Shown in pieces: positions 1 to 6,091 of a stretch of DNA of 11,340 nt. Numbering within the stretch: position 1 is the first letter of the stretch; every line of letters starts with the position of its first letter. The DNA comes from Solirubrobacterales bacterium. Lineage in GTDB: Bacteria; Actinomycetota; Thermoleophilia; Solirubrobacterales; 70-9. The stretch lies in assembly GCA_030152505.1 (NCBI GenBank), contig JASLJO010000235.1, positions 1 through 11,340 of the forward strand, given 5' to 3'. The notes below the pieces were generated by a model. The model was given only the letters and a program-made list of their open reading frames with translations. It was not told the origin of the DNA and ran no database searches. The translations under genes were made by a program, and so were the position numbers.

Positions 1-65
1 ACGAATCCGCGCCGCATGCGGGCCGGAACATTACGCACCGCAAGCGCAGGGCCTCGAACCGCCAC

Positions 66-494
66 ATGACCCCCGCCACCGAACTCGCATACAGGATCGG
101 CGCTGCCGCTCGCCGCCCGGCGAGCTGGTGGCAGCTATGCAAGTTCGGCCTCGTTGGCGCCTCGGGCTACCTGATCAACCTGGCGGTCTTCTCGGTGCTG
201 GTCGACAGCCTTGGGCTGCACCACCTCGCCGCGGCCGTTGGCGCCTTCTGCGTCGCCCTGGCCAACAACTTCCTCTGGAACCGGCACTGGACGTTCGAGT
301 CGGGTGACGGTCACCCCGGCTTCCAGGCAGCTCGCTTCCTCGCGGTCAGCCTCGCTGCCCTGGCGATCAACCTGGCGGTGCTCCAGTTCCTCGTCTCGGC
401 GGCCTCGATGGGTGACCTTCCCGCGCAGGCGATCGCGGTGGCGGTGGCGATGCCCTTCAACTTTCTGGGCAACAAGCTCTGGACCTTCGCCTGA
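66..494 (+). CDS. GtrA-family membrane protein
   Basis: Predicted small polytopic inner-membrane protein of the GtrA family (142 aa from this start). Members have about four transmembrane helices and are thought to help move or present polyprenyl-phosphate-linked sugars for cell-surface polysaccharide or glycolipid synthesis. The sequence shows four hydrophobic segments at roughly residues 27-48, 53-71, 88-110 and 118-136. It also carries the two family repeats NNFLWNRHWTF (67-77) and NFLGNKLWTF (132-141), which end helices 2 and 4. The start is uncertain: the frame stays open to the left edge of the window (from base 3), with a basic stretch before the ATG. The protein could therefore be the C-terminal GtrA domain of a longer glycosyltransferase fusion. 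Another open frame ends in TGA at 67-69, overlapping this ATG as ATGA, which would suit an upstream co-translated gene. No clear Shine-Dalgarno is seen. The family call is solid; the substrate is unknown. Confidence 0.85.
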   Translation: MTPATELAYRIGAAARRPASWWQLCKFGLVGASGYLINLAVFSVLVDSLGLHHLAAAVGAFCVALANNFLWNRHWTFESGDGHPGFQAARFLAVSLAALAINLAVLQFLVSAASMGDLPAQAIAVAVAMPFNFLGNKLWTFA

Positions 495-616
495 GGGGCC
501 CGTAGACCGGCGCTTCTCGACGTCCTCGGTCGGTCTCCTCGGGTCACGCACTTGAGTGCGCTCCCCTCGTCGGCCTCCCTGCGTCCCCCGAGCTGCTTGG
601 TCTACGGGCCCCTCAG
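491..616. repeat. 126-bp element with perfect 18-bp inverted repeats
   Basis: CTGAGGGGCCCGTAGACC at 491-508 recurs as its exact reverse complement at 599-616, with a 90-bp spacer. Two shorter inverted pairs are nested inside: CTCGGG (538-543) with CCCGAG (587-592), and CGCACT (547-552) with AGTGCG (555-560). The left arm contains the stop codon of the GtrA gene. The element lies between two convergent genes, so it could act as a bidirectional hairpin terminator, a REP/MITE-like repeat or a structured RNA. There is no T-run after either arm and no obvious target-site duplication. The repeats are directly visible; the function is unknown. Confidence 0.8.
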
Positions 617-641
617 ATAAGCACGGGCCCCTCAGATAAGC
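604..641. repeat. Perfect tandem duplication of a 19-bp unit
   Basis: ACGGGCCCCTCAGATAAGC occurs twice head to tail with no mismatches (604-622 and 623-641). The first copy overlaps the right arm of the adjacent inverted repeat, so the GGGCCCCTCAG core is present three times within 150 bp: twice in this orientation and once inverted at 491. The absence of drift suggests a recent duplication by slippage or by insertion of the same element. It is non-coding on both strands as far as can be seen. Confidence 0.85.
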
Positions 642-664
642 GACGTGTAATGGCGGTTGCCCTG

Positions 665-1024
665 CTACCAGTCTCCTTCCAGCCAGCGGAGCAGGTCAGG
701 GGCTATACCGGCCAGGTCGGGCTCCTCGGCGGACAGCTCGGCTGCGGCGAGCTGCATCGCGGCGCCGAGGGCGAATGTGGCCCGGTCGGGGTCTCCACCG
801 AGCCGCGCCTCGATCCGGCTCTGACGGAGGTGGTCTGTTCGTAGCTCCTGCAGGGCCGACCGGGCGGATGCGGGATCGGTCTCGGCCATCGCGATCAACG
901 CTTCCAGCCCGGCCCTGACCCGGTGTCGAGGCGATGCCCCCTCAGTGGCGGCGATCGCCCGGTTAACAAACTCTTCGTACGGCCGCCCTTTGTTCAGCAG
1001 GGCGGTTCTCGTACCCTCTCTCAT
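665..1024 (-). CDS. Hypothetical protein, resembles a TetR-type C-terminal domain without HTH
   Basis: This encodes a 119-aa soluble, mostly helical protein I cannot assign firmly. The arrangement of amphipathic helices, with EEFVNRAIAA (17-26), a VRAGLEALIAMAETDPASARSAL segment and a later AAMQLAAAEL helix, recalls the ligand-binding and dimerisation half of TetR/AcrR regulators. In those proteins a similar stretch follows the N-terminal helix-turn-helix. No helix-turn-helix is visible here or in the open frame upstream. The ATG at 1022-1024 is chosen over the in-frame ATG at 1072 because a perfect GAGGAGGT ribosome-binding site lies 6 nt before it and the extra 16 residues are low-complexity Arg/Pro/Gly. 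The gene is divergent from the LeuRS-like gene and convergent with the GtrA gene. It could be a real small regulator partner, a decayed regulator or an unrelated helical protein. Coding status is fairly secure from the ribosome-binding site and codon pattern. Confidence 0.6.
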   Translation of the reverse strand: MREGTRTALLNKGRPYEEFVNRAIAATEGASPRHRVRAGLEALIAMAETDPASARSALQELRTDHLRQSRIEARLGGDPDRATFALGAAMQLAAAELSAEEPDLAGIAPDLLRWLEGDW

Positions 1025-1030
1025 GTTGGG

Positions 1031-1038
1031 ACCTCCTC
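1031..1038 (-). promoter_or_regulatory. Strong Shine-Dalgarno that fixes the start of the small leftward gene
   Basis: On the minus strand this reads GAGGAGGT, followed by six bases and then ATG at 1024. It is the best ribosome-binding site in the window and is the reason for choosing the shorter 119-aa product. Confidence 0.75.
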
Positions 1039-1174
1039 TATAAGGTCTCGGCCGGGCCCCGGGGTGTCGCAAGCACCGCCGGGGCCGCGTCTTTCTCTTC
1101 GCCGGTCAAGCTAGGCCCGCGTTCGGACGGCGAACCATCCAATCTCCTCCCATTCAACCCATTTCTCGCTTATT

Positions 1175-1213
1175 TGACAGTTTTGTCACGGTTTTGAGTG
1201 TCACTCGAATACT
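1175..1213 (+). promoter_or_regulatory. Palindrome and promoter-like hexamers upstream of the LeuRS-like gene
   Basis: The intergenic stretch is clearly richer in A/T than its surroundings. TGACA-GTTT-TGTCA (1175-1188) is a perfect 5-bp-arm inverted repeat. GTCAC occurs at 1186-1190 and again at 1200-1204. TTGACA (1174-1179) and TTGTCA (1183-1188) are both -35-like. AATACT (1208-1213) could be a -10, 19 bp after TTGTCA, which is a long spacer. A palindrome overlapping a -35 region between divergent genes is the usual layout for an operator. Which protein would bind is unknown. Promoter and operator roles are inference. Confidence 0.35.
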
Positions 1214-1291
1214 TCAAGGCACTTGACCATAGATTCCAGCATAGGACTCCAGTGGTCCGCGGTCAACGGTCCGTGGCAAACTGCGACGACA

Positions 1292-3490
1292 ATGAGCAAC
1301 GCAAGGCGGAGATACGACTCGGCTGAAATCGAGACCTCGCGCCAGGCGGAGTGGGACGCGCGGTCCGCGTTCGCCACCCCTGATCTGGCGCCGGGTCGGG
1401 CGGCGGTCTACATCAAGCCCTCGAGCCCCTTCACCTCGGGCAACCTGCACATGGGGCACGTCCGCGACTACGCGATCGGCGACGCCTACGCACGCTTCCG
1501 CCGGGCTCGCGGCGACGCGGTGCTCTTCGGCTTCGGTTTCGACGCTTTCGGGTTGCCGGCGGAGATGGCGGCGATCGAGCGCCAGGCGAGGCCGGCGGAG
1601 TGGGTCGAGCGCTGTGGCGAGCGCATGCTCGCGCAGATGAAGCGACTCGGCTTCTCCTTCGACTACGAGCGCGCCTTCTACAGCTCCGAGGAGTCGCAGT
1701 ACCGCTGGTCGCAGTGGCTCTTCCTCACCCTGCACGAGGCGGGCTTGGTCTACCGCGACAACGCCACGGTCGACTGGTGTGACACCTGTCAGACGACCCT
1801 GGCTGCACTGCAGGTCGAGGACGGTCGCTGCTGGCGCTGTCACAACCCGGTTCGCCTGGTCCGCCGCCCGACCTGGTTCCTGCGCCTCTCGCCCTATCTC
1901 GAGGAGAACGACTGCAACCTGGCCGGACTGGAGAACTGGGACGAGCTCTCACTGAAGACCCAGCGCTACATCCTCGGACGGACCGACGGGGTGGAGGTGG
2001 ACCTGCCGGATCCTGACGGCGGCGTCCTGACCCTCTTCACCCCTCACACCGACGCGACCGACGAGGCCCGCTTTGTTCTCGCTTCGCCGCGCCATCCGGC
2101 GGCCGAGCGGTGGGCCGGGCAGGGAGGGGCGGCGGAGCAGTTGAACGATTTGCGCTCCGGCGGATGGGAGCGCAGTGCACGTGACGCCGCGGCCGTTCCG
2201 GTGATCGACACCGAGGTCACCGTGGAGATGCCAGGCGGCCGGCGGCTGCCGGTCTTCATCTCGCCGATTGTCGATGCTCGCTTTGGGCCCACCGCGGTGC
2301 TCGGGATTCCGGCGATCGACGAGGCAGACGAGGCGATCGCCGCCCGGATGTCACGTACCTCGGCCCAGCCGCCCGCCGGGGCGGTTGCGGATCTGCAGCC
2401 GCGAGAGGCGAGCCGCTATCGCGCCTATGACTTCTCGATCTCGCGCCAGCGCTATTGGGGGACGCCGATCCCGGTGCTGCACTGCGATCAGTGTGGGGTG
2501 GTGCCGGTGCCGATCGACGACCTGCCGGTGGTGCTGCCGCGAGACGTCGAGCCGAGTGGTGAAGGCAATCCGTTGGCCGAGCGCCCGGACTTCCTCGAGA
2601 CGAGCTGCCCGAGCTGCGGCGGCGCCGCACGGCGCGAGACCGACACGCTCGACTGCCATTTCGACGCCCTCTGGCTCTGGGTTCCCGCGGCGGTGCCGCC
2701 CGCCGATCGAGACGAGCAGATGTTCACCCACCCGGACCTGCAGCGCTGGCTGCCCGCCGAGCGGCTGGTCGCCGGCAACGACAGTGGCGGCTTCGTCTTC
2801 GACCAGCGGGTCGTGACCAAGGCACTGCGTGACATCGGCCCGTTCGCCTTCCTCAGCGACGGCGAGCCGTTCGCCGGCTGCCTCTTCCACGAGATGGTGA
2901 TCGCCGACGGGCGCAAGATGAGCAAGCACCTGGGCAACGTCGTCGACCCCGACGCGCTGGTCGCCGAGCACGGCGCCGACACGGTGCGCCTCGCCGTCCT
3001 CTACGCCGCCGGACCGGCCAAGGCGCTCAACTGGACCGACGGGGCCCTGCGCTTCGCCTCACGCTTCCTGCGCGGCCTCTGGGACTACACCCACGAGAGC
3101 ATCGCCGCCGCGGCGGAGGCGCCGGAGGACGCCGAGGCCGCCGCCGACACCGCCTTCATCCGCGAGCGCCTGGGCAAATGGTGCGACAGTGGGCTGCAGC
3201 GGATAACCGCTGACCTCGAGGAGCTGCAGATGCACAGGGCGGTGCGAAACATCACCCGCCTGCTCGAGCGAATCAAGGACTACGAGAAGCGCGTCGTCGA
3301 GCGCCAGGGCCGCCTCGGCCGCGAGGACCACGAGGCGCTGCTCGAGGCGCTGGTGCTGCTGGCCCGCACGCTGTCGCCGTTCGCGCCCCACATCGCCGAG
3401 GAGCTGTTGCTCGCCCTCGGGCGGGATGCGTCTGTAGGATTTCCGGCAGGAGGAGAGGCCGTTTCTCTCTCTATGGCCAGAGATAATTGA
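1292..3490 (+). CDS. Leucyl-tRNA synthetase (LeuS)-family paralog, C-terminally truncated, editing site degenerate
   Basis: Class I aminoacyl-tRNA synthetase fold of the LeuRS family, 732 aa. The HIGH motif is HMGH (53-56), followed by a DAFGLPAE segment. Zinc-type cysteine pairs lie at C163/C166 with C180/C183 and at C398/C401 with C439/C442. SRQRYWGTPIP (384-394) and KMSKHLGNVVDPD (542-554) complete the core. Several conserved features deviate. The usual leucine-pocket EMFPYPSG is PSSPFTSG. The GGIEHAxxHLLY helix is GNDSGGFVFDQR. KMSKS is KMSKH. The CP1 editing motif TTRPDTLFG is TPHTDATDE, and VPxHDxRD is IPAIDEAD. The protein stops about 20 residues after APHIAEELLLALG, so the C-terminal tRNA-contacting domain of normal LeuRS (over 800 aa) is absent. 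ATG 1292 is preferred because it aligns with the usual LeuRS N-terminus; an in-frame TTG at 1223 would add 23 residues. No Shine-Dalgarno is seen. Aminoacyl-adenylate formation is plausible. A normal housekeeping LeuRS is probably encoded elsewhere. Confidence 0.88.
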   Translation: MSNARRRYDSAEIETSRQAEWDARSAFATPDLAPGRAAVYIKPSSPFTSGNLHMGHVRDYAIGDAYARFRRARGDAVLFGFGFDAFGLPAEMAAIERQARPAEWVERCGERMLAQMKRLGFSFDYERAFYSSEESQYRWSQWLFLTLHEAGLVYRDNATVDWCDTCQTTLAALQVEDGRCWRCHNPVRLVRRPTWFLRLSPYLEENDCNLAGLENWDELSLKTQRYILGRTDGVEVDLPDPDGGVLTLFTPHTDATDEARFVLASPRHPAAERWAGQGGAAEQLNDLRSGGWERSARDAAAVPVIDTEVTVEMPGGRRLPVFISPIVDARFGPTAVLGIPAIDEADEAIAARMSRTSAQPPAGAVADLQPREASRYRAYDFSISRQRYWGTPIPVLHCDQCGVVPVPIDDLPVVLPRDVEPSGEGNPLAERPDFLETSCPSCGGAARRETDTLDCHFDALWLWVPAAVPPADRDEQMFTHPDLQRWLPAERLVAGNDSGGFVFDQRVVTKALRDIGPFAFLSDGEPFAGCLFHEMVIADGRKMSKHLGNVVDPDALVAEHGADTVRLAVLYAAGPAKALNWTDGALRFASRFLRGLWDYTHESIAAAAEAPEDAEAAADTAFIRERLGKWCDSGLQRITADLEELQMHRAVRNITRLLERIKDYEKRVVERQGRLGREDHEALLEALVLLARTLSPFAPHIAEELLLALGRDASVGFPAGGEAVSLSMARDN

Positions 3491-3592
3491 TCGATATGCG
3501 CCTACCTGCTATACAACGCTGCTCATGATCCGTCGTCAGCACGGAAAGCGCAGGAGGAGATTTGCGAAGGCGGGAGGACTGCCGTCGCTAGC

Positions 3593-3599
3593 AGGAGGT
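3593..3599 (+). promoter_or_regulatory. Ribosome-binding site of the threonine-synthase-like gene
   Basis: AGGAGGT lies 11 nt before ATG 3611, a rather long spacing; a second purine run GAGGGG (3604-3608 region) is closer. An in-frame TGA at 3602-3604 rules out any upstream start, so ATG 3611 is secure. Confidence 0.6.
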
Positions 3600-3610
3600 A
3601 TTGAGGGGCG

Positions 3611-4909
3611 ATGAGCCTCTCGGCCGACCAGCGCACCCGCTCCTGTGCGACGGAGCTGGTCTGCCACGACTGCGGGATCCGACTTCCCCTTCTCGACACC
3701 ACCTTCAGGTGTCTTGGCTGCGGCCAGACGCTCGACGTCGACTACGACTACGAGCTTGCCGCGGAGCGCGTCGCCGAGCGGCCGATAGGCGAGCGCGAGC
3801 TGAACATCTGGCGCTTCGAGGAGTTGCTGCCGATCGTCGACGCCAAGGCGCAGGCGCGGGTCGGTCGCTACAGCGGGCGCACGCCGCTGATCCATGCCGA
3901 CCGCCTCGGTGCCGAGCTCGGTCTGCGCAATCTCTACCTCAAGGACGACTCGACCCAGCGCCCCAGCCTCTCCTACAAGGACCGGGTCGTCTCGATGGCG
4001 GTTGCCCGCCTGCTCGAGCTGGGCAAGGAGGAGATCGGCTGCGTCTCGACCGGCAACGTCGGCACCGCGGTCGCCTCGATGGCGGCCAAGGCGGGAGTCA
4101 CCGCCTACGTCTTCTACCCGAGCAACCTCGAGCGCGGCAAGGCGCGCGCCTGCCGGGCGCTCGGCGCCGCCGTGATCCAGCTCGACGGCAACTACGACGA
4201 AGCCAACCGCGCCTGCCGCGAGCTGGCGCTGGCGACCGGTGTGCAGTTCGCCAACATCACCCTGCGCCCGTTCTACGCCGAGGGGGCGAAGACGATGGCC
4301 TTCGAGGTGGTCGAGCAGCTCGACTGGATTGCCCCCGACCACTTCGTCATCCCGGCCGCCGGTGGCACGCTCTCCTCGCGCGTGCACAAGGGTCTGAGGG
4401 AGATGGAGACGGTGAAGCTTGCGGAGACCGCGGCGACCAAGATCCACATCGCCCAGCCCGCGGGCTGCGGGCCGATCGCCACCGCGGTGCTCGACGGCAG
4501 CGGCGAGATCGAGCCGCGGCGCCCGGAGACCGCCGCGCACTCGCTGGCGATCGGCGCTCCCGGGGATGGCCCGCTGGTGGTCGACGCGGTGATGTCACGC
4601 GGGGGCTCGGCGGCGATGGCCAGCGATCCCGAGATCTTCGAGGCGCTCGACCTGCTTGGTGCCACCGAGGGGATTCTGACCGAGCCTGCCGGCGGTACGA
4701 CGATCGCGGCGACGATGAAGCTCGCCAACGAGGGCAAGTTGGGGCCCGACGACACCGTCGTGGCGGTGATCAGCGGTAACGGCTACAAGACCCTCGACGA
4801 GCACCCCGAGAAGCCCTGGCCCGAGATGGTCGCCCCCGAGGTGGAGGCGATGGAGCGCACCCTGGCCGAATTCCGCCACGCGGGCGCTGGCGCTGCTCTG
4901 TCCGGCTGA
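3611..4909 (+). CDS. Threonine-synthase-like PLP-dependent enzyme with N-terminal zinc ribbon
   Basis: Fold-type II PLP enzyme, 432 aa, closest by eye to threonine synthase (O-phosphohomoserine to threonine). An N-terminal zinc ribbon has C18/C21 and C34/C37. The PLP lysine is K123 in RPSLSYKDR (117-125). STGNVG (146-151) matches the loop that holds the cofactor ring, PAAGGT (248-253) is near the phosphate-loop position, and ISGNGYK (387-393) matches the C-terminal TGNGLK-type motif. The lysine loop differs from the family consensus NPTGSFKDR: the residues before the lysine are changed, including a Leu at the usual Gly. The substrate may therefore not be phosphohomoserine. The gene follows the LeuRS-like gene in the same direction after 120 bp, so co-transcription is plausible. 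It ends 6 bp from the convergent dipeptidase gene with no visible terminator. It could be the true ThrC of the organism or a specialised paralog; linkage to an aberrant synthetase and absence of hom or thrB nearby favour the latter weakly. Confidence 0.85.
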   Translation: MSLSADQRTRSCATELVCHDCGIRLPLLDTTFRCLGCGQTLDVDYDYELAAERVAERPIGERELNIWRFEELLPIVDAKAQARVGRYSGRTPLIHADRLGAELGLRNLYLKDDSTQRPSLSYKDRVVSMAVARLLELGKEEIGCVSTGNVGTAVASMAAKAGVTAYVFYPSNLERGKARACRALGAAVIQLDGNYDEANRACRELALATGVQFANITLRPFYAEGAKTMAFEVVEQLDWIAPDHFVIPAAGGTLSSRVHKGLREMETVKLAETAATKIHIAQPAGCGPIATAVLDGSGEIEPRRPETAAHSLAIGAPGDGPLVVDAVMSRGGSAAMASDPEIFEALDLLGATEGILTEPAGGTTIAATMKLANEGKLGPDDTVVAVISGNGYKTLDEHPEKPWPEMVAPEVEAMERTLAEFRHAGAGAALSG

Positions 4910-4915
4910 GGCCGC

Positions 4916-6064
4916 CTAACGCCAGCCCTTACGAAGGACCCGCCGGGTGTTGCCGCCGAGCACGGCATCGACCTGGTCCGGTGAGAGGCCTTCTTTTTTC
5001 AGCTTCTTGCCGATTTCGGGCAGTTGCGCCTCGCTGTCGCAGTCGTCCGGGGGGTCGGTGAAGCCGTCGAAGTCGGTGCCAATGGCGACGTGCTCCCAGG
5101 TGCCACCACTCCATTCGTTGACGACCGTCATCGTCTCCCAGATCGCATCCAGTCCGGGGCCCGGATGCGATTCTTTCAGCCAGAACGGCATGAAGATCAC
5201 ACCGACGACGCCGCCCGAGGCGGCGATCGCCTCGACGTCGTCGCGGTCGAGGTTGTACTTCTCGGGGTTGAGCGACTGCACGCCGATGTGCGAGGCGATC
5301 ACGGGGACCTCGCGGTCGGCGAGCCCGTAGATCTCCTTCCTGGACCGGGGCGAGCAGTGGGTCACGTCGGGGATCATGCCCAGCTCGACCATGCGCTCGA
5401 CGACCTTGCGCCCCTTCGGGGTCAGGCCGCGGTCGAGGTCGACTTCCGGATCCAGCGGGCAGAGCGGGATCGTCTGCTGGGCGGCGGGAATGGCATTCGC
5501 GTGTCCGGCCAAGTCGTTGCGGAAGAGATGCGCGATGGTCAACGAGGCAACGCCCCGCTGAGCGAGATAGTTCAGCCGCGCCAGGCAGCCGTCGACGTCG
5601 TCGGGGGCGAGCCCGGCGGTGAGGACATGGCCGCCCTCGACGGTGTGGACGATCGCCGTCTTCCCGGCGGCCAGCGTCCGGTCCAGCTCGGCGTTCGAGT
5701 GGGCCACCTCGAAGCGGTCGCCGGCTCGTGCCACCTGCAGCTCCATGCCGGCCATCATCATCAGCAGGCATTCCCACGGATTCCGCTTCAGCAGGGCGCG
5801 ACCGCCGCCAAAGAGGTGTGCGGCGAGGCGGATGAGCAGGCACTGGAAGTAGTTGGGCTCGGGGATGTGCAGCGCGGACCACAGCACTTTCACACCGCCC
5901 TGTTCCAGCATCTTGAAATCGCTGAGGCTGGCCAGGGGGTCGAAGGTGCGCCCCGTCCAGTGGTGCTTGCGCAGGTCCCGGTCCCAGAGGAACGCGTTCA
6001 TCGCCGGGTGGGCGTGGACGTCGGTCAGTCCGGGGAATGCCTCGCCGTCAGGTCTGTCGTCCAT
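4916..6064 (-). CDS. M19 (renal dipeptidase) family metallo-hydrolase
   Basis: Amidohydrolase-superfamily TIM-barrel protein, 382 aa, matching peptidase family M19. Members cleave dipeptides (often D-containing), and mammalian ones also open some beta-lactams. Predicted metal and active-site residues are H17 and H19 (DVHAHP), E143 (HTVEGGH), H236 (DVTHCS), H259 (ASHIG) and D331 (GTDFDG). The mammalian enzymes have HxD at the first motif, whereas this one has HxH. There is also a hydrophobic insert-like stretch at about 72-108 between the first motif and the glutamate. No signal peptide is seen, so it is probably cytoplasmic. The ATG at 6064 has a GGAG eight bases upstream. It is the second gene of a leftward pair, 27 bp after the FAD oxidase, which suggests shared transcription. 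The family is well supported; the substrate is not known. Confidence 0.88.
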   Translation of the reverse strand: MDDRPDGEAFPGLTDVHAHPAMNAFLWDRDLRKHHWTGRTFDPLASLSDFKMLEQGGVKVLWSALHIPEPNYFQCLLIRLAAHLFGGGRALLKRNPWECLLMMMAGMELQVARAGDRFEVAHSNAELDRTLAAGKTAIVHTVEGGHVLTAGLAPDDVDGCLARLNYLAQRGVASLTIAHLFRNDLAGHANAIPAAQQTIPLCPLDPEVDLDRGLTPKGRKVVERMVELGMIPDVTHCSPRSRKEIYGLADREVPVIASHIGVQSLNPEKYNLDRDDVEAIAASGGVVGVIFMPFWLKESHPGPGLDAIWETMTVVNEWSGGTWEHVAIGTDFDGFTDPPDDCDSEAQLPEIGKKLKKEGLSPDQVDAVLGGNTRRVLRKGWR

Positions 6065-6091
6065 CTCTCAGCTCCGTTGTCAGGCGGGCGC

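Noticed and set aside
491..616. Interpretation as a classical insertion sequence or Rho-independent terminator
   Set aside because: No transposase, no target-site duplication at the arms, and no T-run after either arm; kept only as a repeat of unknown function.
1223..1291. TTG-initiated 23-residue N-terminal extension of the LeuRS-like protein
   Set aside because: The extension does not resemble LeuRS, the AAGG before TTG is too close, and ATG 1292 matches the usual family N-terminus.
3525..3614. 29-codon ORF with a run of arginines whose TGA overlaps the ATG of the threonine-synthase-like gene
   Set aside because: No ribosome-binding site before its ATG, low-complexity product, and the AGGAGGT inside it serves the next gene; probably chance or at most a leader.
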